A DNA stretch of 64,000 nucleotides, taken from positions 12,368,380-12,432,379 of the forward strand of contig CM044964.1 in the NCBI GenBank assembly GCA_024516035.1. The letters run 5' to 3'. Of the stretch, positions 24,487-35,745 are shown in pieces; positions within the stretch are counted from its first letter, which is position 1; each line of letters opens with the position of its first letter. The translations under genes were made by a program, and so were the position numbers. The DNA comes from Bactericera cockerelli. Taxonomy: Eukaryota > Arthropoda > Insecta > Hemiptera > Triozidae. The notes under the pieces are model-generated. The model saw only the letters and a list, made by a program, of their open reading frames with translations, was not told the origin of the DNA and did no database searches.

Positions 24487-24984
24487 GTCTTAATATTATT
24501 ATTAGATGGCTATCTAAGCCTCCTATTCTATTCCTTGTGTCAAGATATGTCTTTGTACCCTTTGTACAGGATATGTCTTTGTTTCCTAACACCTACCCTT
24601 CCTAACACCAAGAGAGACCATTATCTTCGGTGTTTGCTACGCCGTTACTACAACAACAACATATTACCTACAAGAACAAGATTACAACTTCAATTCTACT
24701 TGAGTTTGCATATTTGGCACTATACAGAAATATACTTTTCAGGTAGAACTACATGTATACTTTGTAATATCAGCCCTATCATTTTTGTCAATTTCATTGT
24801 TTTGACTATAATGTCACATAATGTATGCAACCACTTTATGTCAATTACTATCAGTAACGTAGAAGGGCCACAGTCATATTGTGTCTGCTATTGCCATAAG
24901 AACGTGCTGGGATAGGAATGTGTTTATGAGTCACCTATTTTTTACATACAGGGTGTATATTGGAGTATGGACGCTTTATTCAAC

Positions 24985-25905
24985 CGACTTCAGTAGCTCG
25001 ATCGATAAGGCGGCGGAGTCGTAAACTGAAGGCCTGTGGTTTGAGTGGTTTGAATCCCAAGTTTGGGTAATTTTAGTAACAGCTGAATTGAGTGATAGGT
25101 GACATCACACTCTTGAGATAAATGACAAATATAATGAGATAACCCTTTTTTCAGCCACATTTTACAACGACCTCTGTATTCTGCCGCCGGTCTGGTATTT
25201 CAGAGGTTGCTGGTTCGAAACCAAGCCGGTTGAACAAAGTACCCCCCCCCCATCTGGGATTTTGACGACATTATAATAGGTTAGATAAATAGTCCTCCCG
25301 ATCGGGCAGTATAAAAAGGGAAATTTTTTTTTGGGGGGGGGGAGGTTTTATTGGCAGTATTCTCAAAGCTCTTCCACCCAACCATTATTAGTATGTATAG
25401 AAACCACCAGAGAATGTTCTGTGTACTACTAACTTTATTTTAGTGGATAAGGAAAATGTCTGACGTACTTTAACACACACAAAAACTTCACGTACATCCT
25501 GTATAGTATCTACTTTTCATGCAAACACTATATCTAGCAAATGAGTTCATTAGCACACAGACAGGAGGGTGCTGGAAAAATCTACGACATGGAGAATTAG
25601 CTGGAAAAGTTATGATTATTCACATGAATAATTGTGACGTCACGAGATTCGAACCCCTACCCCTCAAGCTGAAAGCTCCACGGTCCACCGCGCGAGATTG
25701 GTTCGAATTAGCATATTTGCCTATGTTGTAGAGAGTAAAAAAAGTTTATTTTTTATTTTTAAATTTATCATAGTTGTGTTAATCACTTTCGTGATATCAC
25801 AACTACTCAAACTCGCTTCAATTAATCTACACTGAATCTGGGAGTTGAACCTCCGACCTCCAGGTTTCAAGTCCGCCGCCTTATCGATGAAGCTACTGAG
25901 ATCGG
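24985..25905. mobile_element. Cluster of tRNA SINEs and fragments
   Basis: 24985-25110 (+) is of the CGATCGATAAGGCGG family. 25170-25325 (+) is a diverged GTCCCGG-type head and body with an expanded C run. 25771-25905 (-) is another CGATCGATAAGGCGG copy. The sequence between is AT-rich without recognisable genes. Confidence 0.65.
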
Positions 25906-25938
25906 TGAGAGTAAGATTTTTATTTATCAAACAAGAAG

Positions 25939-26105
25939 AACCCCGCCCTTTAGTTAGGACATATGTTTTCAAATATTTTCTATTCTTTTTCATTTTTATT
26001 GTATATATTGTTTTTTTCATTTTTTTCACTGTTAAAATTATTATTTATATGTACATAATGTCCTTTTGTATCTAATAAAGAATTATATAATAATAATAAT
26101 AATAA
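25939..26105 (+). mobile_element. 5'-truncated AATAAA/(AAT)n retroposon
   Basis: Starts inside the CCCCGCCCTTTAGTTAGGAC segment and ends in AATAAAGAATTATATAATAA plus an (ATA)n tail, so about 35 bp of the 5' end is missing. 5' truncation is typical of target-primed retroposition. Confidence 0.65.
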
Positions 26106-26320
26106 TTGTTCTTAAATTGTCCCCTAAATGTACAAAAAATACTTCCAAGGGATGTTAAATGAAAAAATGTGAAATAAAACGAAAGAAAGTCCTCCTTCCA
26201 AAAAATAATCATATTTTACACATGTGAATGGTAATTTAAGTGAGTAGGTAATTTTAAGTAGGTAGTTAAAGTAAGAGGAGGGTTTTGAGTTCGACAAAAG
26301 GTTTAAATTTTGTGATAACG

Positions 26321-26454
26321 TTAATCATCATAATCGTGATGTCACATTTACTCAAACTTGCCTCACAAAATATTTGCCAATCTTAGGTAATCGAACCATC
26401 TAGCTCCAGACTACTAGTCTGCCGTCTTATCGATCAAGCTACACTGAGATCAGT
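26321..26454 (-). mobile_element. tRNA-derived SINE, diverged copy
   Basis: Recognisable minus-strand head with CTTGATCGATAAGACGGCAG and the CGATTATGATGA hairpin-type tail. Downstream, 26460-26800 is AT-rich sequence in which I see nothing. Confidence 0.6.
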
Positions 26455-26803
26455 TGAGGTTTTCGAGTTGGAATCGAGACCAAGGGGTTTTTTTTAATTT
26501 TTTGCCAACCTTTTGATCAGAAACTGAGTTCAAATAAACAAGAAGATGCTTATCGATACCGTCCTCAAGAATTTATTTTACTCGAGGGAGGTCTATGATT
26601 TCCGGGGCCATACTGGTCGAAATCTAATGTTCATTACATTTATAGAATTTAAAATATAATATCTAAATTGTGAAGTAATTAAATTGAATTTGGTCTTATG
26701 AAGTCTTTAAATGAAATTATGCCCGGTTCATTTTTAGAATTTTAATTATATCAAGATTTGTGGCGTGCGTCAATCTTCGAAATGTATGTTATGTACATAC
26801 GTA

Positions 26804-27684
26804 TACAGGGTGAGCATAAAGTCTCACCCCACCCCCCGTATCTCGAGAATGGCTAAAAATACAAGAAAACGCAAAAACCCGTATGCCTTAATTTTTAGGG
26901 GGATTAATTTTCAGCCAAAAAAAATTGCCTACACGGCCCCAGTCAGGCTGGGCATGGTCCCACTTTAAAATCTTAAATAGAATGGTATGTCTTGTGGCAT
27001 ACTGTTTTAAAGGCCTCATAAATAGAATTCATTACAACAAATTTTAGTGAGCTACAACTTACCGTTCTTGAGATACAGGGTCGAACGTCCTGCGTTATAT
27101 CCATATATTTTGACCTATAACTCGGTAACCGTAAATTATAGAAAAATGAAATTTGTTGATAATAACTCCCTATGACAAGCACTTTCTAAAAAAATATAAC
27201 TCGACATACTCTGTTGATATTAGTTTCTGGTCGGTTTCGTCAGCCACCCGGACGAAAAGTCCGAAAAAATTTAATGAAAAAACAAATCCAGTTTTAACTT
27301 GTGCGAAAGTTCTTGCGATAAGGAGTTATTATCAACAAATTTCATTTTTCTGGAATTTACGGTCAACGAGTTATAGGTCAAAATATATGGATATTACGCA
27401 GGACGTCCGACCCTGTATCTCGAGAACGGTAAGTTGTAGCTCACTGAAATTTGTTGTAATGAATTTCTCTCTATGAGAACTTTAAAACAATATGCCACAA
27501 GACATACCATTCTATTTAAGATTTTAAAGTTGGTCCATGCCTGACTGGGGCCGTGTAGGCAAATTTTTTTTGGCTGAAATCTAATCCCCCTAAAAATTAA
27601 GGAATACGGGTTTTTGCGTTTTCTTGTATTTTCAGCCATTCTCGAGATACGGGGGGTGGGGTGAGACTTTATGCTCACCCTGTA
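26804..27684. mobile_element. 881-bp fold-back element (TACAGGGTGAGC type)
   Basis: TACAGGGTGAGCATAAAGTC at the left and GACTTTATGCTCACCCTGTA at the right start inverted repeats of about 380 bp each; most of the element is one long hairpin. No conserved ORF. The outer TACAGGGTG is shared with the fold-back elements at 13455 and 28278, suggesting related transposases. Confidence 0.85.
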
Positions 27685-28182
27685 TATAGGTGTTGTATAT
27701 GTCCAAAATAACGTTTATATATATGTATGTATGTATACTATGTGTGTTCTGTGCTGTAGGAAGGATTTAAAATGCATGTATTCTATCCGCCTGCTACAAA
27801 TATGTTTGCCATGCATATTAGCTATTGAGTCATAGATGTTTTACGTCAGGGCTCTAAAGAAACATATTATAATTTATTAATGTATATGTATAGATTGTAT
27901 AGCATATCTTAGCCGTTTCTCGGTACTCTTCGATATGGGATCAAAATAAAATGTATTTTAATTTGTAATTATTATTTGTGTTGTATATAATATTTATGTT
28001 CAATTAATAAAGTGTAAATAAATAAATAAAATAAAATTTAATCAACAAAAAAATGTGTGGCTCTGGACAACGGTAGATATGGCTGTGAGTTTTTTTGACA
28101 CTGGTGTTGGCCATGCCTATAGTGTTGTTGGACTTTTGGTGTTTGGTTCGGAACATTGGGAGTTTATTATTCCCCCGATGGA

Positions 28183-28243
28183 ATCCATGGAATAGATTAT
28201 TATTAATCTATTCCATGGATAGATTCGTCGAATCTATCCATGG
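28183..28243. repeat. Two overlapping perfect palindromes
   Basis: 28183-28220 is a perfect hairpin with 17-bp arms (ATCCATGGAATAGATTA) and a 4-nt loop. 28213-28243 is a second perfect hairpin with 15-bp arms (CCATGGATAGATTCG) and a 1-nt centre. They share CCATGGAT (28213-28220), so only one can fold at a time. Confidence 0.85.
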
Positions 28244-28277
28244 ACATCATGGCACCTTCTGCTGGCTACCAAAAATA

Positions 28278-29155
28278 TACAGGGTGGGGCAAAAGTCTGG
28301 AAACCCCTGAATAACTTTCGAATGGCTTCTTCGGTAAAATTAAAATTTTGTACGGTAAACCGGGCTAATAAGACCTTCTTTTAGAGTGGGGTCGATTTTT
28401 GTTACCGGCCCCCATGCCGGGGCCAGGGGGGCCAACTTCATTTTTTTTCAATACGAACCCCCACCTTGCGATACATTTTTGAAAAGCTCTTTAAATAAGA
28501 AATACATTGTTGCAAATTTTATTTTTTTTACTATTAACTGTTTGCAAATGGCGTCTTCTAACTTTGTGTATGCAGTAAAGTCTGGAAACCCCTGAATATC
28601 TTTCGAAAGGGCTTTCTCAGTAAATTTAAAATTGTCTACGGTAATCTTTGGTAATTAGACCTTATTTTAGAATGGGAACGATTTTTTTTTTTACCGGCCT
28701 CCATGTCGGGGCCAGGAGGCCAACTTCATTTTTTTAAATACGAAACCCCACCTTGCGATACATTTTTAGAAAGGTCTCATTACCCTAACTTACCGTGCAT
28801 AATTTTAAATGTACTGAGAAAGCCCTTTCAAAAGATATTCAGGAGTTTCCAGACTTTACTGCATACACAAATTTGGACGCCATTTGCAAACAGTTAATAC
28901 TAAAAAAATAAAATTTGCACCAATGTATTTCTTATTTAAAGACCTTTCCAAAAAAAGTATCGCAAGGTGGGGGTTCGTATTTAAAAAAAATAAATTGGCT
29001 CCCCTGGCCCCGACATGGAGGCCGGTAACAAAAATCGACCCCACTCTAAAAGAAGATCTTATTAGCCCGGTTTACCTTACAAAATTTTAATTTTACCGAA
29101 GAAGCCATTCGAAAGTTATTCAGGAGGAGTTTCCAGACTTTTGCCCCACCCTGTA
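28278..29155. mobile_element. 878-bp fold-back element (TACAGGGTGGGG type)
   Basis: TACAGGGTGGGGCAAAAGTC and GACTTTTGCCCCACCCTGTA are inverted ends, and the arms pair over several hundred bases with an internally repeated AAGTCTGGAAACCCCTGAAT block. It ends 112 bp before the acceptor of Pak exon A. A second, error-laden copy is at 38091-38812 in the following intron. Confidence 0.85.
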
Positions 29156-29267
29156 TTGAAATACAGTATAAAACCTACCAATGATCAACCACCTCTCTAT
29201 CTAACACCACCTCTCTCTCCGATTACTCATCTCTTTCTAATAGCCACCTCTCTCCTCATCTCCCCAG

Positions 29268-29361
29268 GGGCCTTGTGGTGTGGAGGAGCCACTAACGCCA
29301 TCATGTCTGACGACGAGGACAAACCCCCCGCCCCTCCCCTCCGCCTCACCAGCAATAACAG
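29268..29361 (+). CDS. Pak: Pak, first coding exon (initiator Met)
   Basis: The exon follows a good acceptor (CTCATCTCCCCAG, AG at 29266-29267), has 35 nt of 5' UTR, and starts translation at ATG 29303. The encoded start is MSDDEDKPPAPPLRLTSNN plus the first two bases of the next codon (phase 2), ending at the donor AG|GTAAGT. The DKPPAPPLR stretch is the hallmark N-terminus of group I p21-activated kinases; in that family this proline-rich motif binds an SH3 domain of Nck/Dock. Pak is a Rac/Cdc42 effector Ser/Thr kinase acting on the cytoskeleton. The preceding leader exon was not found. The donor is the first unit of the minisatellite at 29350-31650. Confidence 0.9.
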
Positions 29362-31650
29362 GTAAGTCCACTCTCCAACCCTGTTGCAAAAACAGATATG
29401 TCCACTCTCTTACCTGTAGTAATAACATGTCCAATCTAACCATGTAGCAATAACAGATAAGTCCAATCTCTTACCCTGTAGTAATAACATGTCCAATCTA
29501 ACCATGTAGCAATAACAGATAAGTCCAATCTCTTACCCTGTAATAATAACATGTCCAATCTAACCATGTAGCAAGAACAGATAAGTCCACTCTCTACCCT
29601 TTAGCAATAACAAGTAAGTCCACTCTCTGATTCTGTAGCAATAACAGGTCCAATCTAACCATGTAGCAATAACAGATAAGTCCAATCTCTTACCCTGTAG
29701 TAATAACATGTCCAATCTAACCATGTAGCAATAACAGATAAGTCCAATCTCTTATCCTGTAGTAATAACATGTCCAATCTAACCATGTAGCAATAACAGA
29801 TAAGTCTACTCTCTATCCTTTAGCAATAACAAGTAAGTCCACTCTCTGATTCTGTAGCAATAACAGGTCCACTTTTTTCCCTGTAGCAATAATAGATAAG
29901 TCCACTCTCTCACCCTGTAGCTATAACAGGTAGGTCCACTCTCTCACCCTGTAGCTATAACAGGTAAGTCCACTCTCTGACTCTGTAGCAATAACAGGTC
30001 CACTATATCCTTGTAGCAATAATAGGTAAGTCCACTCTCTTACCCTGTAGTAATAAAATGTCCAATCTAACCATGTAGCAATAACAGATAAGTCCACTCT
30101 CCACCCTGTAACAATAACAGATAAGTCCACTCTCTTACCCTGTAGTAATAACATATTCAATCTAACCATGTAGCAATAACAGATAAGTCCACTTTCTACC
30201 CTGTAGTAATAACATGTCCAATCTAACCATGTAGCAATAACAGATAAGTCCACTCTCTACCCTTTAGCAATAACAAGTAAGTCTACTCTCTGATTCTGTA
30301 GCAATAACAAGTCCACTCTATAAACCTGTAACAATAATAGGTAAGTCCTTTCTCCAATCCTGTTCCAAAAACAGGTAAGTCCACTCTCTAAACCTGTTGC
30401 AATAACAAGTAAGTCCACTCTCTGATTCTGTAGCAATAACAGGTCCACTTTATCCCTGTAGCAATAATAGATAAGTCCACTCTCTCACCCTATAGCTATA
30501 ACAGGTAGGTCCACTCTCTCACCCTGTAGCTATAACAGGTAGGTCCACTCTCTCACCCTATAGCTATAACAGGTAGGTCCACTCTCTCACCCTGTAGCTA
30601 TAACAGGTAGGTCCACTCTCCTGTAGCAATAACAGGTCCACTTTATCCCTGTAGCAATAATAGATAAGTCCACTGTCTCACCCAGTAGCTATAACAGGTA
30701 GGTCCACTCTCTCACCCTGTAGCTATAACAGGTAAGTCCACTCTCTCACCCTGTAGCTATAACAGGTAAATCCACTCTCTCACCCAGTAGCTATAACAGG
30801 TAGGTCTACTCTCTCACCCAGTAGCTATAACAGGTAGGTCCACTCTCTCACCCAGTAGCTATAACAGGTAAATCCACTCTCTCACCCTGTAGCTATAACA
30901 GGTAAATCCACTCTCTCACCCTGTAGCTATAACAGGTAAATCCACTCTCTCACCCAGTAGCTATAACAGGTAGGTCTACTCTCTCACCCAGTAGCTATAA
31001 CAGGTAGGTCCACTCTCTCACCCTGTAGCTATAACAGGTAGGTCCACTCTCTCACCCAGTAGCTATAACAGGTAGGTCCACTCTCTCACCCTGTAGCTAT
31101 AACAGGTAGGTCCACTCTCTCACCCTGTAGCTATAACAGGTAGGTCCACTCTCTCACCCTGTAGCTATAACAGGTAGGTCCACTCTCTCACCCTGTAGCT
31201 ATAACAGGTAAGTCCACTTTCCTGTAGTAATAACAGGTCCACTCTATCCTTGTAGCATAATAGGTAAGTCCTTTCTCCAATCCTGTTCCAAAATCAGGTT
31301 AGTCCACTCTCCAACCCTATAGCAATAACATGTAAGTCCACTCTCCTGTAGCAATAACAGGTCCACTCTATCCTTGTAGCTATAATAGGTAAGTCCTTTT
31401 CCAATGCTGTTCAAAAAATCAGGTAAATCCACTCTCCATCCCTAGAGCAATTACAGGCAAGTCCACTGTCTAAACCTGTTGCAATGATAGGTAAGTCCTT
31501 TCTCCAACCCTATAGCAATAACAGGCAAGTCCACTCTCTAAACCTGTAACAATAATAGGTAAGTCCTTTCTCCAATCCTGTTCCAAAATCAGGTAACTCC
31601 ACTCTCTAAACCTGTAGCAATAATAGGTATGTCCACTGTCCAACCCTTGA
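29350..31650 (+). repeat. Minisatellite built from the Pak exon-intron junction
   Basis: Head-to-tail units of mostly 34 bp, with some 28-bp and longer variants, fill about 2.3 kb; dividing the lengths gives roughly 60 units. A typical unit reads CACTCTCTCACCCTGTAG, then CTATAACAG or CAATAACAG, then GTAAGT/GTAGGT. The first unit is the real end of Pak exon A (AGCAATAACAG|GTAAGTCC), so the array includes and repeats the splice donor. A mixed first half (GATAAG, CATGTCC variants) and a more homogeneous CTATAACAGGTAGGTCC half near 30480-31220 suggest recent local amplification. Minus-strand ORFs rich in WTYLLLLQ are artefacts. Confidence 0.95.
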
Positions 31651-31672
31651 GCAAAAAGACAACCATAAGACC

Positions 31673-31714
31673 ACCATTTCATACACACTTTAGTCCAAAA
31701 GTGTATGAAATGGT
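31673..31714. repeat. Hairpin at the end of the minisatellite
   Basis: ACCATTTCATACAC (31673-31686) pairs perfectly with GTGTATGAAATGGT (31701-31714) around a 14-nt loop, just after the last array unit. Confidence 0.75.
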
Positions 31715-31999
31715 AGATATCAGTTGGATAAGTTTTCATCCTGTGATATCAACTTGACTTGTGACGGCACAAGGATTCAAAAATATGTCTTTGCTTTTTC
31801 GTTTCTATAGTATACATTTTCAGTATTACAAACACTTGAAAAATAAATTTAACACTTGGAAACGTAACATCACTGCGTCTTGCTATTGTAATCCTCAGTT
31901 AAATGATTTTTCTATAGAATTTTTTCTACTCTCTATTTTTCTTTTTATTCTCAAGGTCGTTATGAAGGTTAAGCTAGGTACATACATTGAATAAAGTTA

Positions 32000-32535
32000 T
32001 TTCTTCCTCTTCCTCCTCCTCTCTTTCTCTCTTCTCCCCTCATATTTATCTCCTATCGTTCATTTTCCTTCCGTTTACTCCTCCCTCTCTCTTCTATACA
32101 TCCTCCTAATAGCTCTCTCCCTTCAGTAGGGTGAAACTTTCAAAAAATCTCCCTCTTCTTCCTTCAACTATTAGTTATCACCCTCTCTTCTTCCCTCCCT
32201 CCATCTCTTTCATATGGCAAAAGAAAGAACATTTGTGCTACCTCTCCCTTCTATTATAGTTTTTAACTTTATCAATTATTTCTCCCTTTTCTTTCTCCAG
32301 CTATTCTTTGTTCCCCTCTCTTCTCCTCCATCTTCCCTCCCTACAGTATGATAAGAGGGAGTACATGTCCTCTCCCTCCCTCTCCCTCCCTCTCCCTCTC
32401 TCCCTATTTCTCTCTCTCTCTCTCTCTATCTCTCCCTCTCTCCCTCTCCCTCCCCCCTCTCCTCTCTCTCCTCTCCTCTCTCCTCTCTTTCCTATCTCCC
32501 CTCTCTTTTCCCTCTCTCTCCCTTCTGTACTTGTT
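32000..32535 (+). repeat. Polypyrimidine tract and (CTCTCCC)n
   Basis: The plus (sense) strand is almost pure C/T, culminating at 32368-32530 in CTCTCC-type short repeats. It lies in Pak intron A and has no reliable coding potential. Confidence 0.85.
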
Positions 32536-32763
32536 TAACCTACCCCAAAGTGAGCAGCAAGATAATGACTGTGTTATTACACGTTGCACGTGTACAATGA
32601 TAATAGCGACGAAATTATTGATAAGAAAGGACGAGTTTTTTCTCTGTTAGGAAGTCCCATTGTATCGTTGTCTACCAGGTCAGCTTATTTCTGAAGCAAT
32701 TTCAGCGTTACCGATGCAAACCTAACAGCCATATTAATCATTCTTAAATATATAATTATGACA

Positions 32764-33058
32764 TAATAATAATAATAATGCTTTTCTTTGTGTTATTATG
32801 TCACAATTTTAGTGGGTAGCGCAGAATCATAGGACTTTACCACTTTAATTTACAATAGCTTGTATTATTTTTTTTGCCTAAGATTCTGCCACTGGTCGCT
32901 GCTTCACATTAAAGCAGCTACTCATTTTTCCTCACGAGGTATGAGTGGACCCCGAACAACCAAGTACAGAGAAGAAAAAATCCTCCCCCGCTGGGAATCG
33001 AACCCAGGTCACCATGTGTGCAATGCCTAGCGCGCTAACTCGCTCTGCCACAGTGACT
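32764..33058 (-). mobile_element. tRNA-derived SINE (GTGGCAGAGCGAGTTAGC family)
   Basis: On the minus strand: GTGGCAGAGCGAGTTAGCGC, GGTTCGATTCCCAGC, then CTCATACCTCGTGAGGAAAA, TCCTATGATTCTGCGC and an (ATT)n end. A plus copy lies at 55722-56010, with two further body-only repeats directly downstream of it. Confidence 0.8.
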
Positions 33059-33711
33059 ACTTATAGGGTACATAAAACAATAATAAAATTATAGATTGTC
33101 GCCCTCTACAAAAACTCAGCTGAGGGAAGATCCGAAAGCATACTTGCCGCATTCCGCTTCTGCACCGCCAGGATTTTATCGAAAACTGAATCTTGGTGTG
33201 CAGTAGCTCGTTCCAGAAACACTCCACTCATGTCTTGGTTGTTTAGTCTTGGTAATTGCGAGTTGCTTTAATTTAATTATATATTTATTTATTTACGCTT
33301 TATTAATTGGACATATTATATACAAAACACAATTGGGCAAAATTGAGATTTCACTCAATCGAGTGAGTGTCTTCATCTTATTAATTTCATTCATAACTTT
33401 GTTTTTCTTTTTTTCCAAAAGAAGTTCAAGATTGCAATCTGTTGACCCAAAGATTATAACATGTTGACCTTTCTAAAGTTGGCACACATGCTTGCAATGT
33501 TCAGCAATATATCTTCTGAATAGCTACTGCATTTCCTCTCATATTTACATGGGTGCATATAGGTAGATAATGTAAATAGGTGTACATTAGATAAAATTGC
33601 AGTTTTTTTTAGGTACATTATTAATAAACATATTTCGGCTATTGATACAAGATGGATCAATAAAACTCGTTCTAGAGTTTTTAGGGTTTTGTTCATATTT
33701 ATGAAGAAAGT

Positions 33712-33929
33712 CATGGTATCACGCTATCTGGATTACCAGACGCGCTAGTCTGTTAATCCAGATAGTCTAGGGATCCGTTGGTTCGAATCCCACCTAGTAG
33801 AATTTCCTCATTAATTTGAGTTTGTGAGCACATAATAATAAGACTGCGGGTTAGGTGGTAGAAAATGCTTTGAGTATAAACCTCGCCTGGTGGTTACCTT
33901 CCACTAAAGAGTGTTATTATTATTATTAT
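33712..33929 (+). mobile_element. tRNA SINE with a rearranged hairpin head
   Basis: From GGTTCGAATCCCACC onward this is an ordinary member of the GTGCACTGGTAGTC family. Its first half is replaced by a hairpin: 33724-33741 (CTATCTGGATTACCAGAC) pairs with 33748-33765 with one mismatch around GCGCTA. The true anticodon-arm segment has been copied in inverted orientation upstream. Confidence 0.75.
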
Positions 33930-34310
33930 GTTCAGACCGCACCACGGTTGCCGGCTAATTGCTTATCATTAACGCAACTCCATAGAGCTATAGAAAGTCC
34001 ATAAAAAGAGTTATCAAAGAGTGGAGATTTCGCTTTCAATAAAACATACAAGGTATTATTTTCCGATGAGCCATCAGGTGACCATGATGGGTTTGCAGAT
34101 GTATTTTTCCGTATTTTGATGAGCAGTGACCATGGTATAACTAATATGAATAACCATATGTGCACATCCCGCCAGAAAGGACGAGGTTCATATACAAAAT
34201 GCGAGAACAATGAATTGGAACACATTGCCGAATGCATAATTTTCCATTTGAAATGAGGAGACTGGTGCGCGAAACTTTTGTTCCGTGTGTTCTGGATGGG
34301 TTCCCGGTGT

Positions 34311-35110
34311 TCCCTCTCTTGTTTTCATTATCTCTCACATACTCTCTTTTCTTCCTCCATTCTATTTATCTCTTCCTCTTTTTTCCCCTAATATCTCCCT
34401 CTCCCCCTTTCATATTCAACCTCAGTTCCCTCTCTTGTTTTCATTATCTCTCACATACTCTCTTTTCTTCCTCCATTCTATTTATCTCTTCCTCTTTTTT
34501 CCCCTAATATCTCCCTCTCCCCCTTTCATATTCAACCTCAGTTCCCTCTCTTGTTTTCATTATCTCTCACATACTCTCTTTTCTTCCTCCATTCTATTTA
34601 TCTCTTCCTCTTTTTTCCCCTAATATCTCCCTCTCCCCCTTTCATATTCAACCTCAGTTCCCTCTCTTGTTTTCATTATCTCTCACATACTCTCTTTTCT
34701 TCCTCCATTCTATTTATCTCTTCCTCTTTTTTCCCCTAATATCTCCCTCTCCCCCTTTCATATTCAACCTCAGTTCCCTCTCTTGTTTTCATTATCTCTC
34801 ACATACTCTCTTTTCTTCCTCCATTCTATTTATCTCTTCCTCTTTTTTCCCCTAATATCTCCCTCTCCCCCTTTCATATTCAACCTCAGTTCCCTCTCTT
34901 GTTTTCATTATCTCTCACATACTCTCTTTTTCTTCCTCCCTTCCATGTATCTCTTCCTCTTTCTTCCCCTATCTCCCTCGCCCCTCCCCTTTCATATTCA
35001 ACCTCAGTTTCCTCTCTTGTTTTCATTATCTTTCACATACTCTCTTTTTCTTCCTCCATTCTATGTATCTCTTCTTCTTTCTTCCCCTAATATCCCCCCC
35101 CCCCTTTCAT
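34311..35110 (+). repeat. 116-bp pyrimidine-rich satellite
   Basis: Units start TCCCTCTCTTGTTTTCATT at 34311, 34427, 34543, 34659, 34775 and 34891, exactly 116 bp apart and almost identical, then decay through about 35110. The plus strand is nearly all C/T apart from a CATATTCAACCTCAG island. Since 116 is not a multiple of three, the 357-codon reading frame through it is a by-product of low stop density. Pak intron A. Confidence 0.95.
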
Positions 35111-35745
35111 ATTCAACCTCAGTTTCCTCTCTTCCTCCCATGTTCTCATGCTCATTCTTCTTCGTTCCTAACACTCTCTTTTTCTTCCTCCCTTCTATTT
35201 ATCTCTTCCTCTTTCTTCCCCTATCTCCCTCCCCCCGTTTTATATTCAACCTCAGTAGCCTCTCTTCCTCCTATTTTCTCATGCTCATCCTGATCTATGT
35301 CTGTCATTCTTCCTTCTTTCCTACTATCTATCGTTATCTCCTTCCTCGTTCACTTTCTAATTCTTCTTTCCTTTCTTTGCATCTCCTCCTCTCTCACCCT
35401 TTCCTCTTTCTTCCTATATTGTTTTCCTTCTTTTCTTTCTCTTTCTTTTTCACTCTTTCCCTGTTTTATCTCACTTCTCTGACTTCTCCGTCCCCTTTTA
35501 TCCTATTCTCTGTTACGTCTTTCTCCTTTAATTTCGACTCTTTTTCTTGTGTGCCTGCAATTCTCTTTCCCTCCCTCCCTCTTCTACTCTCACCCTTTGT
35601 AGCTTTCCATTGTCCTCATACACTCAACCTAGACACACACTCACTCACTACACAAATATCCGCGGGCGCTGTACGGGTTGAACCTATGTGTTGTCTAGAA
35701 GTCAAGTATCCTCGTAGCCTTGTCTCATTGTTTTCGTCTGCCCAT
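35111..35745 (+). repeat. Diverged polypyrimidine sequence
   Basis: C/T-rich continuation of the satellite without clear periodicity. From 35600 to 35745 base composition becomes normal, and I see no exon there. Confidence 0.6.

Noticed and set aside
29350..31650. CRISPR-like array
   Set aside because: Units are contiguous variants of one sequence without unique spacers, and the genome is eukaryotic.
29921..31739. Minus-strand ORFs with repeated WTYLLLLQ/CYCYR patterns
   Set aside because: They are translations of the junction minisatellite on the wrong strand for Pak; the repetition comes from the DNA repeat.
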